Shown in pieces: positions 34,401 to 47,784 of a stretch of 64,000 bases of DNA (the stretch's first letter is position 1; the number at the start of each line of letters is the position of its first letter). Position numbers and translations under genes: made by a program. This stretch comes from Sympetrum striolatum (lineage: Eukaryota; Arthropoda; Insecta; Odonata; Libellulidae), in assembly GCA_947579665.1 (NCBI GenBank), contig OX388348.1:18075759-18139758 (forward strand), in the 5' to 3' direction. The notes under the pieces are model-generated. The model was not told where the DNA came from, ran no database searches, and saw nothing but the letters and a program-made list of their open reading frames with translations.

Positions 34401-37400
34401 AATTTTCACTAAAATTATCCGTTTTCGTTGCTTTTTTCGCTTAGAAATTGATTAACTGTGGGAAATAAAGGCAAAATTGAGGAAAAAATTGAATTTTCGC
34501 TAAAATTATCCGTTTTCGTTGCTTTTTCGCTTAGATTTTTTAATAAATGTGGGAAATAATAGCAAAATTGAGAAAAAAAATTGAATTTGATTAAATGTGG
34601 GAAATACAGGCAAAATTGTGGATAAAATTAAAGTTTCGCTAAAATTTACAGTTTTCGTTGCTTTTTTCGCTCATAATTTTATTAAATTGGGGTAATACAG
34701 GCAAAATTGAGGAATAAATTGAATTTTCGCTAAAATTATCCGTTTTCGTGGCTTTTTTCGCTAAGAATTTGATTAAATGTGGGAAATAAAGGCAAAATTG
34801 AGGAAAAAAATTGAATTTTCGCTAAAATTATCCATATTCGTTGCTTTTTTCGCGCTAAAATTATCCGTTTTCGTTTCTTTTTTCGCTTAGAATTTGAGTA
34901 AATGTGGGAAATAAAGGCAAATTTTGGAAAAAAATTGAATTTTCGCTAAAATTATCCGTTTTCGTTGCTTTTTTCTCTTAGAATTTGATTAAATGTGGCA
35001 AATAAAGGCAAAATTGAGGAAAAAAATTGAATTTTCGCTAAAATTATCCGTTTTCGTTGCTTTTTTCGCTTAGAATTCGAATAAATGTAGGAAAAAAAGG
35101 CAAAATAGAGGAAAAAATTGAATTTCCGCGAAAATTATCAGTTTTCGTCGCTTTATTCGCTCATGATTTGATTAAATGTAACAAAATAAAATCAAAGTTG
35201 AGGAAAAACATTGAATTTTCGCGAAAATTATCAGTTTTCGTTGCTTTATTCGCTCATGATTTGATTAAATGTAACAAAATAAAGGCAAAGTTAAGGAAAA
35301 ACATTGAATTTTCGCTAAAATTATCAGTTTTCGTTGCTTTTTTCGCTCATGATTTGATTAAATGTAGGAAATAAAGGCGAAATAGAGGAAAAAATTAAAT
35401 TTTCGCTAAAATTGTTGGTTTTCGTAGCTTTTTTCGATCATAATTTGATTAAATGTGGGAAATAAAGGCGAAATTGAGGAAAAAAATTGAAATTTCTCTG
35501 AAATTATCCGTTTTCGTTGCTTTTTTCGCTTAGAATTTGATTAAATGTGGGGAATAAAGGCTAAATTGAGGAAAAATATTGAATTTTTGCTTAAATTATC
35601 CGTTTTCGTTGCCTTTTTCGCTTAGAATTTGATTAACTGTGGGAAATAAAGGCTAAATTGAGGAAAAAATTGAATTTTCGCTAAAATTATCCGTATTCGT
35701 TGCTTTTTTCGCTTAGATTTTGTAATAAATGTGGGAAATAAAGGCAAAATTGAGGAAAAAAATTGAATTTTCGCCAAAATTATCCACTTTCGTTGCTTTT
35801 TTTGCTTAGAATTTGATTAAAGGTGGGAAATAAAGGCAAAATGAGGAATAAAATTGAATTTTTGCTAAAATTATCCATTTTGTTTGCTTTTTTCGCGCTA
35901 AAATTATCCGTTTTCGTTGCTTTTTTCGCTTAGAATTTGATTTAATGTGGGAAATAAAGGCAAAATTGAGGAAAATAATTGAATTTTCGCTAAAATTATC
36001 CGTTTTCGTTGCTTTTTTCGCTTAGAATTTGATTAACTGTGGGAAATAAAGGCAAAATTGAGGAAAAAATTGAATTTTCGCTAAAATTATCCGTTTTCGT
36101 TGCTTTTTCGCTTAGATTTTTTAATAAATGTGGGAAATAATAGCAAAATTGAGAAAAAAAATTGAATTTGATTATATGTGGGAAATACAGGCAAAATTGT
36201 GGAAAAAAATTAAAGTTTCGCTAAAATTATCCGTTTTCGTGGCTTTTTTCGCTAAGAATTTGATTAAATGTGGGAAATAAAGGCAAAATTGAGGAAAAAA
36301 ATTGAATTTTCGCTAATATTATCCATATTCGTTGCTTTTTTCGCGCTAAAATTATCCGTTTTCGTTGCTTTTTTCGCTTAGAATTTGAGTAAATGTGGGA
36401 TATAAAGGCAAATTTTGGAAAAAAATTGAATTTTCGCTAAAATTATCCGTTTTCGTTGCTTTTTTCTCTTAGAATTTGATTAAATGTGGCAAATAAAGGC
36501 AAAATTGAGGAAAAAAATTGAATTTTCGCTAAAATTATCCGTTTTCGTTGCTTTTTTCGCTTAGAATTCGAATAAATGTAGGAAAAAAAGGCAAAATAGA
36601 GGAAAAAATTGAATTTCCGCGAAAATTATCAGTTTTCGTTGCTTTTTTCGCTCATAATTTAATTAAATTGGGGAAATAAAGGCAAAATTGAGGAAAAAAA
36701 TTGAATTTTCGCTAAAATTATCCGTTTTCGTTGCTTTTTTCGCTCAGAAATCTATTAAAAGTGGGAAATAAAGGCTAAATTGAGGAAAAAAATTGAATTT
36801 TCGCTAAAATTATCCGTTTTCGTAGCTTTTTTCGCTTAGAATTTGATTAAATGTGGGAAATAAAGGCAAAATTGAGGAAAAAATTGAATCTTCGCTAAAA
36901 TTATCCGTTTTCGTGGCTTTTTTCGCCAAGAATTTGATTAAATGTGGGAAATAAAGGCAAAATTGAGGAAAAATATTGAATTTTCGCTAAAATTATCCAT
37001 ATTCGTTGCTTTTTTCGCGCTAAAATTATCCGTTTTCGTTGCTTTTTTGCTTAGAATTTGATTAAATGTGGGAAATAAAGGCAAAATTGAGGAAAATAAT
37101 TGAATTTTCGCTAAAATTATCCGTTTTCGTTGCTTTTTTCGCTTAGAATTTGATTAACTGTGGGAAATAAAGGCCAAATTGAGGAAAAAAAAATTTTTCG
37201 CTAAAATTATCCGTTTTCGTTGCTTTTTCGCTTAGATTTTTTAATAAATGTGGGAAATAATAGCAATATTGAGTAAAAAAATTGAATTTGATTAAATGTG
37301 GGAAATACAGGCAAAATTGTGGAAAAAAATTAAAGTTTCGCTAAAATTTATAGTTTTCGTTGCTTTTTTCGCTCATAATTTGATTAAATTGGGGAAATAA

Positions 37401-40400
37401 AGGCAAAATTGAGGAAAAAAATTGAATTTTCGCTAAAATTTTCCGTTTTCGATGCTTTTTTCGCTCATAATTTGATTAAATTGGGGGAATAAAGGCAAAA
37501 TTGAGGAAAAAAATTGAATTTTCGCTAAAATTATCCGTTTTCGTTGCTTTTTTCGCTCAGAATTTTATTAAATGTGGGAAATAAACGCTAAATTGAGGAA
37601 AAAAATTGAATTTTCGCTAAAATTATCCGTTTTCGTTGCTTTTTTCCCTTAGAATTTGATTAAATGTGGGAAATAAAGGCAAAATTGAGGAAAAAAATTG
37701 AATTTTCGCTAAAATTATCCGTTTTCGAAGCTTTTTTCGCTAAAAATTTGATTAAATGTGGGAAATAAAGGCAAAATTGAGGAAAAAAAATTGAATTTTC
37801 GCAAAAATTGTCGGTTTTCGTTGCTTTTTTCGATCATAATTTGATTAAATGTAGGAAATAAAGGCAAAATTCAGGAAAAAAATTGAATTTTCGCCAAAAT
37901 TATCCATTTTTGTTGCTTTTTTTGCTTGGAATTTGATTAAAGGTGGGAAATAAAGGCAAAATTGAGGAAAAAAAATTGAATTTTTGCTAAAATTATCCAT
38001 TTTCTTTGCTTTTTCGCGCTAAAATTATCCGTTTTCGTTGCTTTTTTCGCTTAGAATTTGATTAAATGTAGGAAATAAAGGCAAAATTGAGGAAAATAAT
38101 TGAATTTTCACTAAAATTATCCGTTTTCGTTGCTTTTTTCGCTTAGAAATTGATTAACTGTGGGAAATAAAGGCAAAATTGAGGAAAAAATTGAATTTTC
38201 GCTAAAATTATCCGTTTTCGTTGCTTTTTCGCTTAGATTTTTTAATAAATGTGGGAAATAATAGCAAAATTGAGAAAAAAAATTGAATTTGATTAAATGT
38301 GGGAAATACAGGCAAAATTGTGGATAAAATTAAAGTTTCGCTAAAATTTACAGTTTTCGTTGCTTTTTTCGCTCATAATTTTATTAAATTGGGGTAATAC
38401 AGGCAAAATTGAGGAATAAATTGAATTTTCGCTAAAATTATCCGTTTTCGTGGCTTTTTTCGCTAAGAATTTGATTAAATGTGGGAAATAAAGGCAAAAT
38501 TGAGGAAAAAAATTGAATTTTCGCTAAAATTATCCATATTCGTTGCTTTTTTCGCTTAGAATTTGATTAACTGTGGGTAATAAAGGCAAAATTGAGGAAA
38601 AAATTGAATTTTCGCTAAAATTATCCGTTTTCGTTACTTTTTTCGCTTAGATTTCTTAAAAAATGTGGGAAATAAAGGCAAAATTGAGGAAAAAAATAGA
38701 ATTTTCGCTAAAATTATCCATTTTCGTTGCTTTTTTCGCTTAGAATTTTTATTAAATGTGGGAAATAAAGGCAAAATTGAGGAAAAAAATTGAATTTTCG
38801 CTAAAATTATCCGTTTTCGTTGCTTTTTTCTCTTAGAATTTGATTAAATGTGGCAAATAAAGGCAAAATTGAGGAAAAAAATTGAATTTTCGCTAAAACT
38901 ATCCGTTTTCGTTGCTTTTTTCGCTTAGAATTTGATTAAATGTAGGAAATAAAGGCAAAATAGAGGAAAAAAATTGAATTTTCGCCAAAATTATCCATTT
39001 TCGTTGTTTTTTTCGCTATGAATTTGATTAAAGGTGGGAAATAAAGGCAAAATTGTGGAAAAAAATTAAATTTTTGCTAAAATTATCCATTTTCGTTGCT
39101 TTTTTCGCGCTAAAATTATTCGTTTTCGTTGCTTTTTTCGCTTAGATTTTTTATTAAATGTGGGAAATAAAGGCAAAATTGAGGAAAAAAATTGAATTTT
39201 CGCCAAAATTATCCATTTTCGTTGTTTTTTTCGCTTAGAATTTGATTAAAGGTGGGAAATAAAGGAAAATTGTGGAAAAAAATTGAATTTTTGCTAAAAT
39301 TATCCATTTTCGTAACTTATTCGCTCTAAAATTATCCGTTTTCGTTGCTTTTTTCGCTTAGAATTTGATTAAATGTGGGAAATAAAGGCAAAATTGAGAA
39401 AAAAAATTGAATTTGATTAAATGTGGGAAATACAGGCAAAATTGTGAAAAAAATTAAAGTATCGCTAAAATTTACAGTTTTCGCTGCTTTTTTCTCTCAT
39501 AATTTAATTAAATTGGGGAAATAAAGGCAAAATTGAGGAAAAAAACTGAATTTTCGCTAAAATTATCCGTTTTCGTTGCTTTTTTCGCTCAGAAATCTAT
39601 TAAAAGTGGGAAATAAAGGCAAAATTGAGGAAAAAAATTGAATTTTCGCTAAAATTATCCGTTTTCGTTGCTTTTTTCGCTCAGAATATTATTAAATGTG
39701 GGAAATAAAGGCTAAATTGAGGAAAAAATTGAATTTTCGCTAAAATTATCCGTTTTCGTTGCTTTTTTCTCTTAGAATTTGATTAAATGTGGGAAATAAA
39801 GGCAAAATTGAGGAAAAAAATTGAATTTTCGCTAAAATTATCCGTTTTCGTTGCTTTTTTCTCTTAGAATTTGATTAAATGTGGGAAATAAAGGCAAAAT
39901 TGAGGAAAAAAATTGAATTTTCGCAAAAATTATCCGTTTTCGTTGCTTTTTTCTCTTAGAATTTGATTAAATGTGGCAAATAAAGGCAAAATTGAGGAAA
40001 AAAATTGAATTTTCGCTAAAATTATTCGTTTTCGTTGCTTTTTTCGCTTAGAATTTGATTAAATGTAGGAAATAAAGGCAAAATAGAGGAAAAAAATTGA
40101 ATTTTTGCGAAAATTTTCAGTTTTCGTTGCTTTATTCGCTCATGATTTGATTAAATGTAACAAAATATAGGCAAAGAAGAGGAAAAACATTGAATTTTCG
40201 CTAAAATTATCAGTTTTCGTTGCTTTTTTCGCTCATGAATTGATTAAATGTAGGAAATAAAGGCGAAATAGAGGAAAAAATTGAATTTTCGCTAAAATTG
40301 TCGGTTTTCGTTGCTTTTTTCGATCATAATTTGATTAAATGTAGGAAATAAAGGCAAAATTGAGGAAAAAAATTGAATTTTCGCCAAAATTATCCATTTT

Positions 40401-41540
40401 CGTTGCTTTTTTCGCTTGGAATTTGATTAAAGGTGGGAAATAAAGGCAAAATTGAGGAAAAAAATTGAATTTTTGCTAATATTATCCATTTTCTTTGCTT
40501 TTTCGCGCTATAATTATCCGTTTTCGTTGCATTTTTCGCTTAGAATTTGATTATATGTGGGAAATAAAAGCAAAATTGAGGAAAATAATTGAATTTTCGC
40601 TAAAATTATCCGTTTTCGTTGCTTTTTTCGCTTAGAATTTGATTAAATGTGGGAAATAAAGGCAAAATTGAGGAAAATAATAGAATTTTCGCTAAAATTA
40701 TCCGTTTTCGTTGCTTTTTTCGCTTAGAATTTGATTAACTGTGGGAAATAAAGGCCAAATTGAGGAAAAAAAAATTTTTCGCTAAAATTATCCGTTTTCG
40801 TTGCTTTTTCGCTTAGATTTTTAGTAAATGTGGGAAATAATAGCAAAATTGAGAAAAAAAATTGAATTTGATTAAATGTGGGAGATACAGGCAAAATTGT
40901 GGAAAAAAATTAATGTATCGCTAAAATATACAGTTTTCGTTGCTTTTTTCGCTCATAATTTGATTAAATTGTGGAAATAAAGGCAAAATTGAGGAAAAAA
41001 ATAGAATTTTCGCTAAAATTATCCGTTTTCGTTGTTTTTTTCGCTCAGAAATCTATTAAAAGTGGGAAATAAAGGCTAAATTGAGGAAAAAAAATGAATT
41101 TTCGCTAAAATTATCCATATTCGTTGCTTTTTTCGCGCTAAAATTATCCGTTTTCGTTGCTTTTTTCGCTTAGAATTTGATTAAATGTGGGAAATAAAGC
41201 CAAAATTGAGGAAAATAATTGAATTTTCGCTAAAATTATCCGTTTTCGTTGCTTTTTTCGCTTAGAATTTGATTAACTGTGGGAAATAAAGGCAAAATTG
41301 AGGAAAAAAATTGAATTTTCGCTAAAATTATCAGTTTTCGTTGCTTTTTCGCTTAGATTTTTTCATAAATGTGGGAAATAATAGCAAAATTGAGAAAAAA
41401 AATTGAATTTGATTAAATGTGGAAAATACAGGCAAAATTGTGGAAAAAAATTAAAGTTTCGCTAAAATTTACAGTTTTCGTTGCTTTTTTCGCTCATAAT
41501 TTGATTAATTGGGGAAATAAAGGCAAAATTGAGGAAAAAA
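31420..41540 (+). repeat. Roughly 10-kb segmental duplication, copy 2
   Basis: This is the downstream partner of 15260-24970. It carries an extra 414-bp stretch at about 38065-38479, made of one cassette plus flanking monomers. Its right edge lies near 41540, where GAGGAAAAAAAAAATTTTCGC begins a segment like 25.64 kb while the other copy continues with ordinary monomers. Its left end overlaps the second 2511-bp copy, so the two events are nested. AAGCTT words at 31913, 34028 and 37728 repeat the 2115 and about 3700 bp spacings of copy 1. Confidence 0.9.
38065..38479 (+). repeat. 414-bp segment present in one copy of the large duplication
   Basis: The offset between the two 10-kb copies rises from 16160 to 16574 here. 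The additional sequence comprises an AATTTTCACTAAAATT monomer, a complete five-type cassette and the CGTGGC monomer. It is the same order as at 18.22-18.63 kb. It is a whole-monomer length change with no foreign DNA. Confidence 0.85.
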
Positions 41541-43930
41541 AAAATTTTCGCTAAAATTATCCGTTTTCGTTGCTTTTTCGGTTAGATTTTTAATAAATGT
41601 GGGAAATAATAGCAAAATTGAGAAAAAAAATTGAATTTGATTAAATGTGGGAAATACAGGAAAAATTGTGGAAAAAAATTAAAGTTTCGCTAAAATTTAC
41701 AGTTTTCGTTGCTTTTTTCGCTCATAATTTGATTAAATTGGGGAAATAAAGGCAAAATTGAGGAAAAAAATTGAATTTTCCGTTTTCGATGCTTTTTTCG
41801 CTCATAATTTGATTAAATTGGGGAAATAAAGGCAAAATTGAGGAAAAAAATTGAATTTTCGCTAAAATTATCCGTTTTCGTTGCTTTTTTCGCTCAGAAT
41901 TTTATTAAATGTGGGAAATAAAGGCTAAATTGAGGAAAAAAATTGAATTTTCGCTAAAATTATCCGTTTTCGTTGCTTTTTTCCCTTAGAATTTGATTAA
42001 ATGTGGGAAATAAAGGCAAAATTGAGGAAAAAAATTGAATTTTCGCTAAAATTATCCGTTTTCGAAGCTTTTTTCGCTTAGAATTTGATTAAATGTGGGA
42101 AATAAAGGCAAAATTGAGGAAAAAAATTGAATTTTCGCTAAAATTGTCGGTTTTCGTTGCTTTTTTCGATCATAATTTGATTAAATGTAGGAAATAAAGG
42201 CAAAATTGAGGAAAAAAATTGAATTTTCGCCAAAATTATCCATTTTCGTTGCTTTTTTTGCTTGGAATTTGATTAAAGGTGGGAAATAAAGGCAAAATTG
42301 AGGAAAAAAATTGAATTTTTGCTAAAATTATCCATTTTCTTTGCTTTTTCGCGCTAAAATTATCCGTTTTCGTTGCTTTTTTCGCTTAGAATTTGATTAA
42401 ATGTAGGAAATAAAGGCAAAATTGAGGAAAATAATTGAATTTTCACTAAAATTATCCGTTTTCGTTGCTATTTTCGCTTAGAAATTGATTAACTGTGGGA
42501 AATAAAGGCAAAATTGAGGAAAAAATTGAATTTTCGCTAAAATTATCCGTTTTCGTTGCTTTTTCGCTTAGATTTTTTAATAAATGTGGGAAATAATAGC
42601 AAAATTGAGAAAAAAAATTGAATTTGATTAAATGTGGGAAATACAGGCAAAATTGTGGATAAAATTAAAGTTTCGCTAAAATTTACAGTTTTCGTTGCTT
42701 TTTTCGCTCATAATTTGATTAAATTGGGGTAATACAGGCAAAATTGAGGAATAAATTGAATTTTCGCTAAAATTATCCGTTTTCGTGGCTTTTTTCGCTA
42801 AGAATTTGATTAAATGTGGGAAATAAAGGCAAAATTGAGGAAAAAAATTGAATTTTCGCTAAAATTATCCATATTTGTTGCTTTTTTCGCGCTAAAATTA
42901 TCCGTTTTCGTTGCTTTTTTCGCTTAGAATTTGAGTAAATGTGGGAAATAAAGGCAAAATTGAGGAAAAAAATAGAATTTTCGCTAAAATTATCCATTTT
43001 CGTTGCTTTTTTCGCTTAGAATTTTTATTAAATGTGGGAAATAAAGGCAAAATTGGGGAAAAAAATTGAATTTTCGCTAAAATTATCCGTTTTCGTTGCT
43101 TTTTTCTCTTAGAATTTGATGAAATGTGGCAAATAAAGGCAAAATTGAGGAAATAAATTGAATTTTCGCTAAAATTATCCGTTTTCGTTGCTTTTTTCGC
43201 TTAGAATTTGATTAAATGTAGGAAATAAAGGCAAAATAGAGGAAAAAAATTGAATTTTCGCCAAAATTATCCATTTTCGTTGTTTTTTTCGCTTAGAATT
43301 TGATAAAAGGTGGGAAATAAAGGCAAAATTGTGGAAAAAAATTGAATTTTTGCTAAAATTATCCATTTTCGTTGCTTTTTTCGCGCTAAAATTATTCGTT
43401 TTCGTTGCTTTTTTCGCTTAGATTTTTTAATAAATGTGGGAAATAAAGGCAAAATTGAGGAAAAAAATTGAATTTTCGCCAAAATTATCCATTTTCGTTG
43501 TTTTTTTCGCTTAGAATTTGATTAAAGGTGGGAAATAAAGGAAAATTGTGGAAAAAAATTGAATTTTTGCTAAAATTATCCATTTTCGTAACTTTTTTCG
43601 CTCTAAAATTATCCGTTTTCGTTGCTTTTTTCGCTTAGAATTTGATTAAATGTGGGAAATAAAGGCAAAATTGAGAAAAAAAATTGAATTTGATTAAATG
43701 TGGGAAATACAGGCAAAATTGTGAAAAAAATTAAAGTATCGCTAAAATTTACAGTTTTCGTTGCTTTTTTCGCTCATAATTTAATTAAATTGGGGAAATA
43801 AAGGCAAAATTGAGGAAAAGAATTGAATTTTCGCTAAAATTATCCGTTTTCGTTGCTTTTTTCGCTCAGAAATCTATTAAAAGTGGGAAATAAAGGCTAA
43901 ATTGAGGAAAAAAATTGAATTTTCGCTAAA
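41541..43930 (+). repeat. Mosaic satellite segment
   Basis: Satellite only. The left part (41541-41990) matches 25.64 kb and its copies, including the GAATTTTCCG deletion at 41776 and CGGTTAGATTTTT. The middle carries AAGCTT at 42065 and one 310-bp unit (about 42773-43082). The right part (43.25-43.75 kb) matches 9.86-10.36 kb and 22.4-22.9 kb. No gene or other element is seen. Confidence 0.8.
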
Positions 43931-46900
43931 ATTATCCGTTTTCGTTGCTTTTCTCGCTTAGAATTTGATTAAATGTGGGAAATAAAGGCAAAATTGAGGA
44001 AAAAATTGAATCTTCGCTAAAATTATCCGTTTTCGTGGCTTTTTTCGCTAAGAATTTGATTAAATGTGGGAAATGAAGGCAAAATTGAGGAAAAAAATTG
44101 AATTTTCGCTAAAATTATCCATATTCGTTGCTTTTTTCGCGCTAAAATTATCCGTTTTCGTTGCTTTTTTGCTTAGAATTTGATTAAATGTGGGAAATAA
44201 AGGCAAAATTGAGGAAAATAATTGAATTTTCGCTAAAATTATCCGTTTTCGTTGCTTTTTTCGCTTAGAATTTGATTAACTGTGGGAAATAAAGGCCAAA
44301 TTGAGGAAAAAAAAAAATTTTCGCTAAAATTATCCGTTTTCGTTGCTTTTTCGCTTAGTTTTTTTAATAAATGTGGGAAATAATAGCAAAATTGAGAAAA
44401 AAAATTGAATTTGATTAAATGTGGGAAATACAGGCAAAATTGTGGAAAAAAATTAAAGTTTCGCTAAAATTGACAGTTTTCGTTGCTTTTTTCGCTCATA
44501 ATTTGATTAAATTGGGGAAATAAAGGCAAAATTGAGGAAAAAAATTGAATTTTCGCTGAAATTTTCCGTTTTCGATGCTTTTTTTCGCAAATAATTTGAT
44601 TAAATTGGGGAAATAAAGGCAAAATTGAGGAAAAAAATTGAATTTTCGCTAAAATTATCCGTTTTCGTTGCTTTTTTCGCTCAGAATTTTATTAAATGTG
44701 GGAAATAAAGGCTAAATTGAGGAAAAAAATTGAATTTTCGCTAAAATTATCCGTTTTCGTTGCTTTTTTCCCTTAGAATTTGATTAAATGTGGGAAATAA
44801 AGGCAAAATTGAGGAAAAAAATTGAATTTTCGCTAAAATTATCCGTTTTCGTTGCTTTTTTCTCTTAGAATTTGATTAAATGTGGGAAATAAAGGCAAAA
44901 TTGAGGAAAAAAATTGAATTTTCGCAAAAATTATCCGTTTTCGTTGCTTTTTTCTCTTAGAATTTGATTAAATGTGGCAAATAAAGGCAAAATTGAGGAA
45001 AAAAATTGAATTTTCGCTAAAATTATTCGTTTTCGTTGCTTTTTTCGCTTAGAATTTGATTAAATGTAGGAAATAAAGGCAAAATAGATGAAAAAAATTG
45101 AATTTTTGCGAAAATTTTCAGTTTTCGTTGCTTTATTCGCTCATGATTTGATTAAATGTAACAAAATAAAGGCAAAGAAGAGGAAAAACATTGAATTTTC
45201 GCTAAAATTATCAGTTTTCGTTGCTTTTTTCGCTCATGATTTGATTAAATGTAGGAAATAAAGGCGAAATAGAGGAAAAAATTGAATTTTCGCTAAAATT
45301 GTCGGTTTTCGTTGCTTTTTTCGATCATAATTTGATTAAATGTAGGAAATAAAGGCAAAATTGAGGAAAAAAATTGAATTTTCGCCAAAATTATCCATTT
45401 TCGTTGCTTTTTTCGCTTGGAATTTGATTAAAGGTGGGAAATAAAGGCAAAATTGAGGAAAAAAATTGAATTTTTGCTAATATTATCCATTTTCTTTGCT
45501 TTTTCGCGCTATAATTATCCGTTTTCGTTGCATTTTTCGCTTAGAATTTGATTATATGTGGGAAATAAAAGCAAAATTGAGGAAAATAATTGAATTTTCG
45601 CTAAAATTATCCGTTTTCGTTGCTTTTTTCGCTTAGAATTTGATTAAATGTGGGAAATAAAGGCAAAATTGAGGAAAATAATAGAATTTTCGCTAAAATT
45701 ATCCGTTTTCGTTGCTGTTTTCGCTTAGATTTTTAGTAAATGTGGGAAATAATAGCAAAATTGAGAAAAAAAATTGAATTTGATTAAATGTGGGAAATAC
45801 AGGCAAAATTGTGGAAAAAAATTAAAGTATCGCTAAAATATACAGTTTTCGTTGCTTTTTTCGCTCATAATTTGATTAAATTGTGGAAATAAAGGCAAAA
45901 TTGAGGAAAAAAATAGAATTTTCGCTAAAATTATCCGTTTTCGTTGCTTTTTTCGCTCAGAAATCTATTAAAAGTGGGAAATAAAGGCTAAATTGAGGAA
46001 AAAAAATGAATTTTCGCTAAAATTATCCATATTCGTTGCTTTTTTCGCGCTAAAATTATCCGTTTTCGTTGCTTTTTTCGCTTAGAATTTGATTAAATGT
46101 GGGAAATAAAGGCAAAATTGAGGAAAATAATTGAATTTTCGCTAAAATTATCCGTTTTCGTTGCTTTTTTCGCTTAGAATTTGATTAACTGTGGGAAATA
46201 AAGGCAAAATTGAGGAAAAAAATTGAATTTTCGCTAAAATTATCAGTTTTCGTTGCTTTTTCGCTTAGACTTTTTAATAAATGTGGGAAATAATAGCAAA
46301 ATTGAGAAAAAAAATTGAATTTGATTAAATGTGGAAAATACAGGCAAAATTGTGGAAAAAAATTAAAGTTTCCTTAAAATTTACAGTTTTCGTTGCTTTT
46401 TTCGCTCATAATTTGATTAATTGTGGAAATAATAGCAAAATTGAGGAAAAAAATTGAATTTTCGCTAAAATTATCCGTTTTCGTTGCTTTTTTCGCTCAG
46501 AATTTTATTAAATTTTGGAAATAAAGGCTAAATTGAGGAAAAAAATTGAATTTTCGCTAAAATTATCCGTTTTCGTTGCTTTTTTCGCTTAGAATTTGAT
46601 TAAATGTGGGAAATAAAGGCAAAATTGAGGAAAAAATTGAATTTTTGCTAAAATTATCCGTTTTCGTGGCTTTTTTCGCTTAGAATTTGATTAAATGTGG
46701 GAAATAAAGGCAAAATTAGGGAAAAAAATTGAATTTTCGCTAGAATTATCCGTTTTCGTTGCTTTTTTCTCTTAGAATTTGATTAAATGTGGCAAATAAA
46801 GGCAAAATTGAGGAAAAAATTGAATTTTCGCTAAAATTATCCGTTTTCGTTGCTTTTTTCGCTTAAAATTTGATTAAATGTAGGAAATAAAGGCAAAATA

Positions 46901-47784
46901 AAGGAAAAAAATTGAATTTTTGCGAAAATTTTCAGTTTTCGTTGCTTTATTCGCTCATGATTTGATTAAATGTAAAAAAATAAAGGCAAAGAAGAGGAAA
47001 AACATTGAATTTTCGCTAAAATTATCAGTTTTCGTTGCTTTTTTCGCTCATGATTTGATTAAATGTAGGAAATAAAGGTAAAATAGAGGAAAAAATTGAA
47101 TTTTCGCTAAAATTGTCGGTTTTCGTTGCTTTTTTCGATCATAATTTGATTAAATGTAGGAAATAAAGGCAAAATTGAAGAAAAAAATTGAAATTTATCT
47201 GAAATTATCCATTTTCGTTGCTTTTTTCGCTTAGAATTTGATTAAAGGTGGGAAATAAAGGCAAAATTGAGGAAAAAAATTGAATTTTTGCTAAAATTAT
47301 CCATTTTCATTGCTTTTTCGCGCTAAAATTATCCGTTTTCGTTGTTTTTTCGCTTAGAATTTGATTAAATGTAGGAAATAAAGGCAAAATTGAGGAAAAT
47401 AATTGAATTTTCGCTAAAATTATCCGTTTTCGTTGCTTTTTTCGCTTAGAATTTGATTAACTGTGGGAAATAAAGGCAAAATTGAGGAAAAAATTGAATT
47501 TTCGCTAAAATTATCCGTTTTCGTTGCTTTTTCGCTTAGATTTTTTAATAAATGAGGGAAATAATAGCAAAATTGAGAAAAAAAATTGAATTTGATTAAA
47601 TGTGGGAAATACAGGCAAAATTGTGGAAAAAAATTAAAGTTTCGCTAAAATTTACAGTTTTCGTTGCTTTTTACGCTCATAATTTGATTCAATTGGGGTA
47701 ATACAGGCAAAATTGAGGAATAAATTGAATTTTCGCTAAAATTATCCATTTTCGTTGCTTTTTTCGCTTACAATTTGATTAAAT
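43931..47784 (+). repeat. Roughly 3.9-kb block repeated near 50.6-55.7 kb, copy 1
   Basis: The offset is 6640-6642 up to about 46.3 kb (45159/51799 and 46240/52881). It is 7914 at 47687/55601, and the difference of 1273 is the tandem duplication that occurred only in the downstream copy. Shared markers are GGCCAAATTGAGG with a long A run, CGCTTAGTTTTTTTAATAAATG, TTGCTGTTTTCGC, CTTAGACTTTTTAATAAATG and GATTCAATTGGGG. Parts also match 23.2-24.7 and 39.8-41.3 kb. Confidence 0.85.
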
